Shown here: positions 1 through 8,766 of the stretch, in pieces
Position numbering within the stretch: position 1 is the stretch's first letter
Layout of the letters: each line of letters begins with the position of its first letter
Origin: Alphaproteobacteria bacterium
GTDB lineage: Bacteria; Pseudomonadota; Alphaproteobacteria; Caulobacterales; Caulobacteraceae
Length of the DNA: 64,000 nucleotides
Direction: 5' to 3'
Assembly: GCA_018821435.1 (NCBI GenBank)
Contig: JAHJME010000044.1
Coordinates: 1-64,000 of the forward strand
Notes under the pieces: generated by a model
Seen by the model: the letters and a program-made list of their open reading frames with translations, nothing else
Told to the model about the DNA's origin: nothing
Databases searched by the model: none
Position numbers and translations under genes: made by a program

Positions 1-2
1 CC

Positions 3-608
3 GCCCCGGCGCCCGCCGCCGAGGCTCAGCCGGCCCCGGTTCCGGCTCCGGCGCCCGCCGCGCCCGCGCCGACGGCCGAGGTCCCGGCCCCGGCTCCCGC
101 CGAAGCCGCCCCGCCGCCCACCCTGCCGACCAGCGGCTATGGCTTCGAAACCATCCAGGTCATCGAGAAGATCTGCGTCCCCGCGGTGCGCGGCCAGGGC
201 GTCGAAGCGGTGGCCAAGGCCAACGGCTTCAAGCTGAACCGCCGCGACCAGACCTGGGCCAAGCCCCTGGGCGCCGAGAACAAGATCTATCAGGTCGTCG
301 TGGCGCCCTCGGGCTCCAACAAGTCGGTCTGCAATGTCGAGCTGCGCTACCCCACCGGCGCCGACGCCGACATCGCCAAGGCGCTGAACGTGTGGTCGTT
401 CGTGCACCAGCCGCCGCTGGACCCGACCGCCAACTACACCCAGCCCCAGGATCCGGACGGCCTGAAGCGCGTCCGCCGGTCGTGGGAATATCTGACGGCC
501 ACCCAGTCGATCGGCCTGAACTTCTCGACGGTGCGTAAGCCCGACGACAGCCAGGTCAACGCCAAGTACGACATGGGCACCGTGCAGTACCAGGAACGCA
601 CGTTCTGA
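3..608 (+). CDS. Secreted Ala/Pro-rich hypothetical protein (5' end outside window)
   Basis: The reading frame is open from base 3, so the gene starts before the window. The visible part begins with about 40 residues of Ala-Pro low-complexity linker. A globular domain follows, starting near the Thr-Ser-Gly-Tyr-Gly-Phe stretch and holding two cysteines (in ICVPAVRG and SVCNVELRY). It ends in QERTF. The linker plus small Cys-containing domain suggests an exported or periplasmic protein. I do not recognise the family with certainty and assign no function. The first ATG inside the frame lies only within the domain and is not the real start. The next gene begins at or beside this stop. Confidence 0.75.
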   Translation, partial: APAPAAEAQPAPVPAPAPAAPAPTAEVPAPAPAEAAPPPTLPTSGYGFETIQVIEKICVPAVRGQGVEAVAKANGFKLNRRDQTWAKPLGAENKIYQVVVAPSGSNKSVCNVELRYPTGADADIAKALNVWSFVHQPPLDPTANYTQPQDPDGLKRVRRSWEYLTATQSIGLNFSTVRKPDDSQVNAKYDMGTVQYQERTF

Positions 609-865
609 TAGGCCTGACGGACGCCGCGGGCCTCCTCGGCGTCCTCATCATCCTGGTCGCCTATGCCGGCGCCGCGCTGGGCCGTCTCGATCCCGAGCGG
701 CCCATTTCGCTTTTCTGCAATTTCTTCGGCGCCTGCCTGATCCTGTGGGGTCTGCTGACCCAGGACTTCAACCTGTCCGCCACGGCGATGGAGGGCTCCT
801 GGGCCCTGGTGTCGCTGATCGGCCTGATCCGGTCGCTGCTGAAGTCCCGCCGGACGACGACCTAG
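605..865 (+). CDS. CBU_0592-type small membrane protein, non-ATG start
   Basis: An 86-residue frame with no ATG, GTG or TTG near its beginning. It encodes a hydrophobic stretch (GLLGVLIILVAYAGAALGRL), then a second (FFGACLILWGLL) and a third (ALVSLIGLIRSLL), ending in a basic tail. Two to three membrane segments and the 'AY-hydrophobic-GRL' pattern fit the CBU_0592 family of small membrane proteins of unknown role. The likely start is CTG at 605, overlapping the stop of the upstream gene, or CTG at 614. It ends by overlapping the stop of the convergent hydrolase by 4 bases. Family match is from memory; start is uncertain. Confidence 0.7.
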   Translation: MIGLTDAAGLLGVLIILVAYAGAALGRLDPERPISLFCNFFGACLILWGLLTQDFNLSATAMEGSWALVSLIGLIRSLLKSRRTTT

Positions 866-1617
866 GCGGCCGCGACCTGCGCGTCGCTCTCCAGCCAGGT
901 CAGCGCGATCTCGGCGACGCCTTCCCAGCCCTCTTCGCCGATCAGCCAGTGGCTCATGCCCGGCATGACCCGCAACTGCGCCCCGATCCGCTCGGCGGTC
1001 TGGCGCACGGTGGCGACGGGGTGCACCACGTCGCGGTCGCCGACGATCGCCAGCGACGGCATCGGCAGCGCGCCGACGCCCACGCTGGTGGTCATGAACG
1101 GGTCCATCCACCAGTTCAGCACTTCGCGCACCGCCCGGCCGCTCTCGGGCCGCAGCCGGTCCAGGATCGAGTCCCGCAGCGGCTTTGGCGTCCGGTCGAG
1201 GCTGTGCTGGCGCATGATGTGGCGGTCTGGCGATACCGCGCCGCCCCAGAACGGATCGACCATCTGTACGCCGAACGCGGTCACCGCCTCTTCGATCGAC
1301 GACCCGGTGATGCCCCACGGCGGCGACGGCGCCAGCAGCACCAGGGCGCGCGGGTTCACCCGCCGCGCGGCCATCTGGCAAACCAGCCCGCCCATGGAAT
1401 GGCCCAGCAGCACCGGGGGCTCGGGCAGTTCGGCGCAGAACGTCACCAGGCTCTTGGCGTAGTCGGTCATCGATACGCCGGCCACCGAACCCGCCTCGCC
1501 ATGACCCGGCAGATCGGGAGTCAGCACGGTCCAGCCCCGCGCCTCGAAAGGTGCGCGGAAGACCTCGAAGGCCCAGCCGCCGCAGAAGGCGCCGTGCGTC
1601 ATGACGACAGTCGGCAT
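862..1617 (-). CDS. Alpha/beta-hydrolase family protein
   Basis: The 251-residue product has the alpha/beta-hydrolase layout. It begins with VVMTHG (oxyanion region), then TPDLPGHG. The nucleophile elbow GHSMGG holds the catalytic Ser. A late GDRD supplies the acid and GMSHW the His. Length matches single-domain esterases or lactonases of the MenH/RsbQ-like group. There is no signal peptide, so it is cytoplasmic. The substrate cannot be told from sequence. It converges on the small membrane protein gene with a 4-base overlap. It is preceded by about 75 bases separating it from rppH, which lies upstream in the same direction. Confidence 0.85.
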   Translation of the reverse strand: MPTVVMTHGAFCGGWAFEVFRAPFEARGWTVLTPDLPGHGEAGSVAGVSMTDYAKSLVTFCAELPEPPVLLGHSMGGLVCQMAARRVNPRALVLLAPSPPWGITGSSIEEAVTAFGVQMVDPFWGGAVSPDRHIMRQHSLDRTPKPLRDSILDRLRPESGRAVREVLNWWMDPFMTTSVGVGALPMPSLAIVGDRDVVHPVATVRQTAERIGAQLRVMPGMSHWLIGEEGWEGVAEIALTWLESDAQVAAA

Positions 1618-1691
1618 GTAGTTGATGCTCCCCCCGGAGCCTGGTCCCGGTCGCGCACTCTAGCGCGAAGACGTCAGCAACGGTTTACGAT

Positions 1692-2180
1692 TCAGCCGCC
1701 GGCGCTCTTGGTCGCAGCGAAAGCGGCGAAAGCCGTGGCGACCGCGTCGTACGCCTGCCGCTTGAAGGGCACGATCAGCTCCGGGGCCTCGGCCAGATAG
1801 CCCCAGCGCCAGGCGTCGAACTCGACGGGCTGGTGCGCCGCCAGGTCGATCTCGGCCTCGGCGCCGTCGAAGCGGAAGGCGAACCACACCTGCTTCTGGC
1901 CCTTCCACCCACGCCGCAGCTCGGCCGCCACCAGCGGCGGGAAGTCGTAGGTGAGCCAGCCGTCGGTGCGCCCCAGGTAGGTGACGCTGGTCACGCCGGT
2001 CTCTTCTTGCAGTTCGCGCCGCGCGGCGACGTCCAGCGCCTCGCCCTCGTCGACGCCGCCCTGGGGGAACTGCCAGTTGTGCGGCGGCGACGCGCCGGCG
2101 CGCCGGCCCAGCCAGACGCGGCCATCAGGATGGAACAGCACGACGCCCACGTTGGGCCGGTAGTCCGCGAGGTCGGTCAT
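1692..2180 (-). CDS. rppH: RNA pyrophosphohydrolase RppH (Nudix)
   Basis: A 162-residue Nudix hydrolase. The Nudix box is intact, running from GGVDEGE through RELQEETG, with the metal-binding REXXEE glutamates. The N-terminus YRPNVGVVLF and the WQFPQGG motif are typical of RppH/Ap4A hydrolases. RppH removes pyrophosphate from 5'-triphosphate RNA to license decay and can also hydrolyse Ap5A. The ATG at 2180 was chosen over longer frames because it gives family length and forms an ATGA overlap with the upstream deacetylase-like gene. It is the last gene of the rlmH-envC-like-ctpA-yibQ-like-rppH run, an order common in Alphaproteobacteria. Confidence 0.93.
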   Translation of the reverse strand: MTDLADYRPNVGVVLFHPDGRVWLGRRAGASPPHNWQFPQGGVDEGEALDVAARRELQEETGVTSVTYLGRTDGWLTYDFPPLVAAELRRGWKGQKQVWFAFRFDGAEAEIDLAAHQPVEFDAWRWGYLAEAPELIVPFKRQAYDAVATAFAAFAATKSAGG

Positions 2181-3292
2181 TTCTTGGCGGTGAGGGCCGA
2201 GGCGGGGGCAAGCTGATAGCCGCGCGTCTCGACCTCGTTGGCCCAGGCGGCGACCTTCTCCAACGTGACCGGATAGGCGAAGCCGGAGCCCAGGGCCTGG
2301 CCACGCTGCAGGGCGCCGCCCTCCAGGGCCATCAGCTGCTGGTCGATGGCCGGGCCGGTGAGCTTGTCGTCGATCACCCGCTCGGCCGTGGCGCGGGCCA
2401 TGCCGCCGCCCCGCCGCGCCGCGCCGCCGTCGTCGATGAACGCCAGGCCCCGCCCCTTCACCGAGCTGGCGAAGGCGTTGTAGGCGGTGTCGACGCCCAG
2501 GAAACGGGAGCCGAGATAGTTGGTCAGGCCGAAGTAGCCGGTGGCCCGCGACAGGATCCACTCCAGCTTCTTCACCGTCTCCGGCGGCTGGCCGTCGGCC
2601 ATCAGGGTGTAGGGGCCAGGGTCGTTGTCGGGATAGTCCAGCGGCTCCATCGGCGTCTCGAGCAGCACCTCGTGGCCGTGGGCGCGGGCCATGTCGATCC
2701 AGCCCTGCAGGCCCTCGGCGTAGACCACGAACGACAGGGTGATCTCGGGCCGGAGCGTCTCGATCGCCTGGCGGGTGGCGCGCTGGTTCAGCCCCAGGCC
2801 GCCGATAACCAGGGACACCTTGGGCCGACCGTTGGACGTGAAGGGTCGCGCGTAGGCCTGGGCCGGGGTGCGGCCGTCCTGGGCGATGATCGGCAGCGGA
2901 CCGCCGGGGCCGGGCGCGTAGAAGCCGGCGATGGGTGCGACCGCCAGCCCGACGCCTGCGCCCGTCGGCAGGGCGCTGGGAGCGCCGGCGACTGGGGTCG
3001 CGGCCCCGGGCGCCAGCGGGCGCTCGGACAGGCGAACGACGTCCTTATAGATATGCGGCCGGCCGTGGATGGGCTTGAGCGCTTCGCGCCAGCCGGCCGG
3101 CGCCGAACGCATCGGCTCCTCCAGCGGGATGCGCACATGGGTCGCCCCGCCGCCCATGGGACCCAGCAGGTTGACCAGCGCCACGACCGCACCGGCGAAC
3201 AGCACGCCCGCGCCGGTGAGGCCGGCGGCCGGGCTCTTCAGGATGGCGCCCAGGTCGGGGGCCTTGAACTGGGGAAGGGCGAGTGTGGCCAA
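2177..3292 (-). CDS. Divergent polysaccharide deacetylase family protein (YibQ-like)
   Basis: The 371-residue product has one membrane anchor (about residues 21-45, GLTGAGVLFAGAVVALVNLL). A low-complexity Pro/Ala linker follows, then a C-terminal domain from about residue 155 (KVSLVIGGLGL). That domain carries the family's NodB-like barrel markers: LSFVVYAEGLQGW, HEVLLETPMEP, LGSRFL and FIDDGG. The family (DUF610/YibQ) is regularly found beside EnvC and CtpA genes and is inferred to act in the periplasm on cell-wall polysaccharide. Its enzymatic activity is not established. The stop overlaps the rppH start by 4 bases. About 56 bases separate it from ctpA. Confidence 0.88.
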   Translation of the reverse strand: MATLALPQFKAPDLGAILKSPAAGLTGAGVLFAGAVVALVNLLGPMGGGATHVRIPLEEPMRSAPAGWREALKPIHGRPHIYKDVVRLSERPLAPGAATPVAGAPSALPTGAGVGLAVAPIAGFYAPGPGGPLPIIAQDGRTPAQAYARPFTSNGRPKVSLVIGGLGLNQRATRQAIETLRPEITLSFVVYAEGLQGWIDMARAHGHEVLLETPMEPLDYPDNDPGPYTLMADGQPPETVKKLEWILSRATGYFGLTNYLGSRFLGVDTAYNAFASSVKGRGLAFIDDGGAARRGGGMARATAERVIDDKLTGPAIDQQLMALEGGALQRGQALGSGFAYPVTLEKVAAWANEVETRGYQLAPASALTAKK

Positions 3293-3348
3293 GGCGGGAG
3301 ACTCCTCAGCCTGGAGTCTCGCCGCACATGGTTAACGCAGCCTCAAGA

Positions 3349-4740
3349 CTACTTCTGCGTCGTCGCCGGGGGCTTCACCTCGGCGACCTTGGCTTTCGAG
3401 ACGATCTCGGCCAGGCGGGCGGTGGGCTTGGGCAGCTTGGGCGTGGCGGCGACGGAGCCGAACTTCAGCACGTCCTCGGCGCGGGCCACCTGGAAGTCCT
3501 TCTTCTCGTCGAAGTTCTCCGGCGGCGCTTCGGCGGGCTCGTGGGCGCCGCGGCGCACCTTGCCCTCGTCGGCGTTGAGCGCGTTCTTGAAGCTGGCTTC
3601 CGAGAACTGATAGGTGCGGTTGGCGATGATCTGCGCCTCTTCGCGGGTCAGGGCGACTTCCAGGTCCGGCTCGATGCCGGTCTTCTGGATCGAGCGGCCC
3701 GACGGCGTGAAGTACTTGGCCGTGGTCAGCTTCAGCGCCCCGTCGATGCCGCCGCGCAGCGGGATCACGGTCTGCACCGACCCCTTGCCGAAGCTGGTGG
3801 TGCCGACCAGTTCGGCGCGCTTGCGGTCCTGCAGGGCGCCGGCGACGATCTCGGCCGCCGAGGCGGAGCCGGAGTTGATCAGCACGACCATCGGCATGCC
3901 GTTGGTCATGTCGCCCGCACGGGCGTTGTAGCGCTCGACGTCACGCGGATCGCGACCGCGCTGGGAGACGATCTCGCCGCCTTCCAGGAACAGGTCCGAC
4001 ACGGCCACGGCCTGGTCGAGCAGGCCGCCGGGGTTGTTGCGCAGGTCCAGGATCAGGCCCTTGGCCTTGGGGTTCTTGGCGCGCATCTCGGCGAAGGCCG
4101 CCTCGGCCTCGTCCGTCGTCTTCTCGTTGAAGCTGGCGATGCGAAGGATGATGTTGTCGCCGTCCAGGCGGGCCGTGGCCGACTTCGGCTTGATGACCTC
4201 GCGGACCAGCTTCACGTCGAACGGGTCGGACTTCTCGCGGGCGATGGTCAGGCTGACGGTCTCGCCGGGGCGGCCGCGCATCTGCTTCACCGCCTCGCTG
4301 ACGGTCAGGCCCAGCACGCTCTCGCCGTTCACGGCGGTGATGTAGTCGCCGGCCTTGATCCCGGCCTTGAACGCCGGGGTGTCGTCCATCGGCGAGATCA
4401 CCTTGACCACGCCGTCCTCGCTGGTGACCTCGATGCCCAGGCCGCCGTACTCGCCGCGCGTCTGATCGCGCATGTCGTCGAAGGACTCGGGGTCGAGATA
4501 GCCGGAGTGGGGATCCAGCGACGTCAGCATGCCGTCGATGGCCGCCTGGATCAGCTTGGTGTCGTCCACCTCGGTCACGTACTGGTTCTCGACGGTGTTC
4601 AGCACGTCGCCGAACAGGCCGAGCATCCGGTAGGTCTTGGCCCGGGGCTGGGCGGTGGCGGAAGCCTGCTGGCCTACGTAGGCCATCGAGCCGGCGCCGA
4701 GAACGAAAGCCGATGCGCCGATCAAGAGATACTTCTTCAT
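3349..4740 (-). CDS. ctpA: C-terminal processing protease, S41 family
   Basis: 463 residues. A signal peptide or anchor (MKKYLLIGASAFVLGAGSMA) is followed by a helical region and a PDZ domain (YGGLGIEV to AVNGES). The S41 protease core comes next, with RNNPGG, the nucleophile region NSGSASAAE, and the FGKGSVQ segment supplying the catalytic Lys. These residues form the Ser-Lys dyad of C-terminal processing peptidases, which cut periplasmic proteins and control peptidoglycan hydrolases. The tail (after about 400) is charged and probably disordered. Position directly downstream of an EnvC-like LytM gene supports an envelope role. Confidence 0.95.
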   Translation of the reverse strand: MKKYLLIGASAFVLGAGSMAYVGQQASATAQPRAKTYRMLGLFGDVLNTVENQYVTEVDDTKLIQAAIDGMLTSLDPHSGYLDPESFDDMRDQTRGEYGGLGIEVTSEDGVVKVISPMDDTPAFKAGIKAGDYITAVNGESVLGLTVSEAVKQMRGRPGETVSLTIAREKSDPFDVKLVREVIKPKSATARLDGDNIILRIASFNEKTTDEAEAAFAEMRAKNPKAKGLILDLRNNPGGLLDQAVAVSDLFLEGGEIVSQRGRDPRDVERYNARAGDMTNGMPMVVLINSGSASAAEIVAGALQDRKRAELVGTTSFGKGSVQTVIPLRGGIDGALKLTTAKYFTPSGRSIQKTGIEPDLEVALTREEAQIIANRTYQFSEASFKNALNADEGKVRRGAHEPAEAPPENFDEKKDFQVARAEDVLKFGSVAATPKLPKPTARLAEIVSKAKVAEVKPPATTQK

Positions 4741-4833
4741 AGCCAGGCTCAGACTCCCTTGGACGACTGTCCGTCCTTTATTTTGGGCAGGCCGAAACGA
4801 CGGTTTTGAGGCCGTATCAGCCCGCTTTCTTGT

Positions 4834-5676
4834 TCAACCCCGGTTCTTCACCAGCCACTTCGCTGGATCGACGGGCGAACCCTGGTCGCGGACCTCCAGA
4901 TAGAGCTCGGAGGTCGCATGCCGACCATCGGTAGCCCATCCGACAGGTTGACCCTCCGTGACGGATTGTCCGACCTGAACCGACGTTCTCTCGAGACCAG
5001 CAAGCACGAGATGATATCCCCCGGCTAGTCTTAATATCACGATGACGTCCCAGCCTTTTACCGGGCCCACGTATTGGACAAGGCCCGCCGCGGGGCTCAC
5101 GGCGCGGGCGCCCTTTGCGGCCGAGAGCGTCATGCCGTTCGACCGCCCGCCCCCGGCGATCGGCGCGCCGAAGCCGCGAACGACCGTGCCGGCGGCCGGG
5201 AACACCAGCCGGGTGGGCGGGGTGAGGTCGGCCGGATCCTCGCGGACTGTGCCCCTTAGCCGCAGCTCCGCCGTGGAGTCCGGGGTCGGCAAGGCTTCGG
5301 CCGCCAGGCTGTCGCGCTCGAACAGGGCCTCGCTCTGGACGGCGGCCAGGCGGCGTTGGCGCATCACCTCGCTGGCGCCCTGCGCGTAGCCCTGGGCGCG
5401 GCCGGCGAGGTCGGGGGTCAGCGCCTTCACCAGGATGGCGGCGCGCACCGCGTCCTTGGCGTCGTCGGGCGAGACCAGCAGCGCCGGCGGCGGATCGCGG
5501 CTCAGCTGCTCCAGCACCGACAGCAGGCGCGAGAGGCGGTGCATGTTGACGCCCTGGTCCACCGTCAGCTCGGTCTCGGCCAGGTTCAACCGCTCCAGCT
5601 TGCCGGTGTTGGCCGCCCAGGCGGCCGCGCCCAACGTCATGGCCCCAAGGGCTCCGAGGAGAAGAATCCGCCGCAT
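4834..5676 (-). CDS. EnvC-like murein hydrolase activator, degenerate LytM domain
   Basis: 280 residues from the ATG at 5676. This start gives a clean signal peptide (MRRILLLGALGAMTLGAAAWA) and a 1-base TGATG overlap with rlmH. A helical region spans about 25-130 and a LytM/M23 fold about 170-275 (PAAGTVVRGFG to PVDPAKWL). The zinc ligands of active M23 peptidases are missing: the HxxxD position reads SNGMT and the final HxH reads ELYLEV. This fits an EnvC-type activator that stimulates amidases rather than cutting peptidoglycan itself. The neighbours ctpA and the YibQ-like gene match the usual EnvC context. Confidence 0.87.
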   Translation of the reverse strand: MRRILLLGALGAMTLGAAAWAANTGKLERLNLAETELTVDQGVNMHRLSRLLSVLEQLSRDPPPALLVSPDDAKDAVRAAILVKALTPDLAGRAQGYAQGASEVMRQRRLAAVQSEALFERDSLAAEALPTPDSTAELRLRGTVREDPADLTPPTRLVFPAAGTVVRGFGAPIAGGGRSNGMTLSAAKGARAVSPAAGLVQYVGPVKGWDVIVILRLAGGYHLVLAGLERTSVQVGQSVTEGQPVGWATDGRHATSELYLEVRDQGSPVDPAKWLVKNRG

Positions 5677-6140
5677 CAGTCGCGATGATACGGTGATCCG
5701 GCGAGAATGGAGACAGACCGGTAGATCTGTTCGCACAGCATCGCGCGGGCCAGGGCGTGCGGCCAGGTCTGCGGTCCGAACGCCAACGTCCCCTGCACGG
5801 CCTTGACCAGCTCCGGATCCAGCCCGTCGGCCCCGCCGATCAGGAACACCAGCCGGCGCACGCCGCGATCGCGCAGGGTCCCGATCTCCTCGGCGAAGGC
5901 GCGGCTGGCCCGGGCCTTGCCCCGCTCGTCGCAGGCGATGACGTGGCTGTCGGCCAGATGGGGACGCAGCGCCTCGGCCTCGGCCGCCTTGCCGGGCTTG
6001 CGGCTCTCCACTTCCACGACCTCGACGGGCCCCAGGCCCAGCGAGCGGCCCGCCGCCGTGGCGCGCTCGACATAGAGCTTCACCAGCTCGGTCTCGGGCG
6101 AGCGCGACAGGCGACCGATGGCGACGACGGCGATCTTCAC
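5676..6140 (-). CDS. rlmH: 23S rRNA pseudouridine-1915 N3-methyltransferase RlmH
   Basis: 154 residues, the normal RlmH length. SPOUT-class markers are present: an N-terminal KIAVVAIGR strand, the SAM-binding trefoil segment FLIGGADGLD, and the C-terminal YRSVSILAGSPYHRD. That ending carries the conserved PYHR motif needed for catalysis. RlmH methylates pseudouridine 1915 in helix 69 of 23S rRNA on assembled 70S ribosomes. It starts 3 bases after the amidase stop and overlaps the EnvC-like gene by one base. It is therefore probably translated from the same transcript as both. Confidence 0.96.
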   Translation of the reverse strand: MKIAVVAIGRLSRSPETELVKLYVERATAAGRSLGLGPVEVVEVESRKPGKAAEAEALRPHLADSHVIACDERGKARASRAFAEEIGTLRDRGVRRLVFLIGGADGLDPELVKAVQGTLAFGPQTWPHALARAMLCEQIYRSVSILAGSPYHRD

Positions 6141-6143
6141 GCG

Positions 6144-7535
6144 TCAGGTCAACGCCGGCGGCGCTGTGAACCCGCCGAACGCCTGGGCTAGCAGGTCGGC
6201 GAAGGCGATGGTGGTGCGGTCTTCCAGGTAGGGGCCGATGATCTGGGCGCCGATGGGCAGGCCGCCACGGGTGAAGCCGATGGGCGCGGCGGTGGCCGGC
6301 AGGTTGGGCAACAGCGCCACGCCCGGCCAGGCGATCTGGTTGAAGTAGGGCGTCGCCTCGCTGTTGACGGTGAGGATGCGCCGTGCGCCGTCCGGCTCGT
6401 CCACATGCTCAAACGCCACGACGCCGAAGGTCGGCATGACCACCACGTCGACGGTCTCGAACAGCGCCGCCCAGCGGCGGCGGAACATCACCTGGGCGTC
6501 CAGGGCGTCCATCCATTCGTGAGCGGTCATGGTCGTGCCCGCCGGCGCGCCGCGCGACATGGCCGCGCCCACCAGCGCCCCGAAGACCGCGTGCTGGGCG
6601 GCTAGGTCGGGCAGAAGGTCGCTGGACCGGTCGACCCGCGCGCCCAGGTCGTCCAGCCCTCGGGCCAGGGTGTCCAGCGCCTCGCGGATCTCGTTGTCCG
6701 TCGCGGCGGCGGGGTGCTGATCGACGACCAGCACCCGATAATCAGCCAGGTCCGCGTGGCGTGGCGGGGGCAGGTTCAGGCTGTAGCCCTTGGCCTCGTG
6801 CGGCTCCGGGCCGGCGATGACGCCCAGCGCCAGGTCCAGGTCGGCCGCGCTGCGGGCCAGCGGCCCGACCACCGCCAGCGCGATGGGACCACCGTCCAGC
6901 CCCGGCGGGGCGTGGCCCCGCGTCGGGACGAGGCCGTAGCTGGGCTTGTGGCCGTAGATCCCGCAGAACGCGGCGGGAACCCGGATCGAGCCGCCGATGT
7001 CCGACCCCAACTCCAGGGGGCTCATCCCGGCCGCCACCGCCGCCGCGCTGCCGCCGGACGAGCCGCCGGGAGAGCGGCCCAGGTCCCAGGGGTTCTTGGT
7101 GCGGCCATGGACGGGGTTGGTGCTCTGCCAGTCGGCCAGGAACGGCGGCACATTGGTCTTGCCCAGGATGATCGCCCCGGCCGCCTTCAGCCGCGCCACC
7201 GCCACCGAATCCTTGTGCGCGACCCACCCACTGAACGCCGGGCTGCCCCAGGTGGACGGCAGGCCCTCGACCTCGTTGCTCTCTTTGACCGTCATCGGCA
7301 GGCCCAGCAGCGGGCGCAGCTCGCCGCGCCCCAGCGCCGCGTCGGCCGCCCGGGCCGACTGCCGCGCCCGGTCGAAGTCGCGCACCACCACGGCGTTGAT
7401 CGGGCCGTCGCGGGCCTCGATCCGGGCGATGGCGGCGTCGGTCAGCTCCAGCGCGCCGACCTCGCGGGCGGCCAGCGCATCGACCAGCGCGCCGGCGGTC
7501 TGGTCCAGCAGGTCGTGGCTCAGGGTCTCGGACAT
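6144..7535 (-). CDS. Amidase-signature family amidase
   Basis: 463 residues with the full amidase signature. The catalytic Lys lies in TVKES, the cis-Ser in the SPGGSSGGSAAAVAAG block, and the Ser nucleophile in DIGGSIRVPA. The length and layout match aryl/aliphatic amidases of the GatA superfamily. There is no GatB or GatC neighbour, so it is unlikely to be the aminoacyl-tRNA amidotransferase subunit. No signal peptide is visible. It lies 67 bases downstream of asd and 3 bases upstream of rlmH in the same direction, so co-transcription with rlmH is likely. The substrate is unknown. Confidence 0.92.
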   Translation of the reverse strand: MSETLSHDLLDQTAGALVDALAAREVGALELTDAAIARIEARDGPINAVVVRDFDRARQSARAADAALGRGELRPLLGLPMTVKESNEVEGLPSTWGSPAFSGWVAHKDSVAVARLKAAGAIILGKTNVPPFLADWQSTNPVHGRTKNPWDLGRSPGGSSGGSAAAVAAGMSPLELGSDIGGSIRVPAAFCGIYGHKPSYGLVPTRGHAPPGLDGGPIALAVVGPLARSAADLDLALGVIAGPEPHEAKGYSLNLPPPRHADLADYRVLVVDQHPAAATDNEIREALDTLARGLDDLGARVDRSSDLLPDLAAQHAVFGALVGAAMSRGAPAGTTMTAHEWMDALDAQVMFRRRWAALFETVDVVVMPTFGVVAFEHVDEPDGARRILTVNSEATPYFNQIAWPGVALLPNLPATAAPIGFTRGGLPIGAQIIGPYLEDRTTIAFADLLAQAFGGFTAPPALT

Positions 7536-7602
7536 AGGATGTCTCCTCCGTGGATCGTGGCCCGCCGGGCCGGGACAAGTCCAGTCCGGCGAGGCCCTGA
7601 CC

Positions 7603-8688
7603 CTACGAGGCTGTGACCAGGTCGCTTGACCGCGATTGCGCCTTGGCCGCCGGGAACAGGCGCTCGGCGATCTGCACCGCGTTCAGGGCCGCACCCTTGA
7701 GCAGCTGGTCGCCGGCCACGAAGAGGGCGATGGAGCGGCCCGACAGGTCGCCAAGGTCGCGGCGGACCCGGCCCACCAGCACGTCACCCTGCCCCTCCGC
7801 CTCGCTGGGCATGGGGAAGTGGTTGCGGGCGCGGTCGTCGACCACCTGGATGCCCGGCGCGGTCGCCAGGACCTCACGCACCTCCTCCGGCGAAACGACG
7901 CACTCGAACTCCAGGGTGATGGCGATGGCGTGGGCGCGCAGCACCGGCACGCGGATGCAGGTGACGCCGATGGGCAGTTCGGGCGCGGCCAGGATGCGGC
8001 GGCACTCCTCGATCACCTTCAGCTCTTCGCCGTTGTAGCCGCTCTCGGCGTCGACCTCGGCGTTGTGGCTGAACAGGTTGAAGGCATAGGGGTGCGGCAG
8101 GACCTGGGGCGCGAACGGCCGGCCTTCGATCCAGGCCTGGGTCGAGGCGCGCAGTTCCTCCATCGCCGCGGCGCCGGCGCCCGACGCCGCCTGGTAGGTC
8201 GCCATCTGCAGGCGCTTCAGGCCGAACGCGCGGGCCAGGGGGGCGACGGGGACGGCGGCGATGATCGCCACGCAGTTGGGGTTGGCGACGATGCCGTGGT
8301 GATCGGCCAGGGTCTCGGCGTTCACCTCGGGCACCACCAGCGGGCAGTCCGGGTCCATGCGGAAGGCCGAGGAGTTGTCGACCACCACCGCGCCCGCCGC
8401 CACGGCCTTGGGTCCATAGACCTTGGACAGGCCGCTGCCGGCCGAGAACAGGGCCAGGTCCACGTCCTGGAAGCTGTCGTCGCCCAGGGCCTCGACGGTC
8501 AGGGTCTGGCCTCGGAAGACGACCTCACGCCCGGCCGAGCGGGACGAGGCCAGCAGCTTCAGGCTGGCCAGCGGGAAGTCGCGCTCCGCCAGGCAGCGGA
8601 GCAGTTCGACGCCCACGGCGCCGGTGGCGCCGACGATGGCGACGCGGGGGGCCACGCGGGGGGCGGCATTGGGAAGGGAGGAAGGCAT
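7603..8688 (-). CDS. asd: Aspartate-semialdehyde dehydrogenase
   Basis: 361 residues. The N-terminal NADP-binding motif is VAIVGATGAVG. The catalytic Cys is in IVANPNCVAI and the conserved His in RAHAIAITLE. The substrate-binding region around QAASGAGAAAMEEL is typical. The enzyme reduces L-aspartyl-4-phosphate to the semialdehyde, feeding lysine/diaminopimelate, methionine and threonine synthesis. The ATG gives a slightly long N-terminus (MPSSLPNAAPRVAPR) before the first strand. A GC-rich inverted repeat sits in the upstream leader at 8747-8766. The 3' end is followed closely by the amidase gene. Confidence 0.95.
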   Translation of the reverse strand: MPSSLPNAAPRVAPRVAIVGATGAVGVELLRCLAERDFPLASLKLLASSRSAGREVVFRGQTLTVEALGDDSFQDVDLALFSAGSGLSKVYGPKAVAAGAVVVDNSSAFRMDPDCPLVVPEVNAETLADHHGIVANPNCVAIIAAVPVAPLARAFGLKRLQMATYQAASGAGAAAMEELRASTQAWIEGRPFAPQVLPHPYAFNLFSHNAEVDAESGYNGEELKVIEECRRILAAPELPIGVTCIRVPVLRAHAIAITLEFECVVSPEEVREVLATAPGIQVVDDRARNHFPMPSEAEGQGDVLVGRVRRDLGDLSGRSIALFVAGDQLLKGAALNAVQIAERLFPAAKAQSRSSDLVTAS

Positions 8689-8746
8689 GTCTCAAACGTC
8701 TCCTGGTTTGCGGAGGCGCGAGGTCTGGCGTCTTCTGAGAGAGGCT

Positions 8747-8766
8747 GCCCCGCGCATCGGCGGGGC
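8747..8766 (-). other. GC-rich hairpin in the asd leader
   Basis: GCCCCGC at 8747-8753 pairs perfectly with GCGGGGC at 8760-8766 across a 6-base loop, about 60 bases before the asd start. The minus-strand bases after it (GCCTCTCTCAG) contain no T-run, so it is a poor intrinsic terminator for rsfS. It could be a leader structure of asd or chance in GC-rich DNA. The rest of the 8689-8912 gap shows no convincing gene. A short GTG-initiated frame crosses it, but it simply runs on into the asd region in another frame. Confidence 0.35.
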
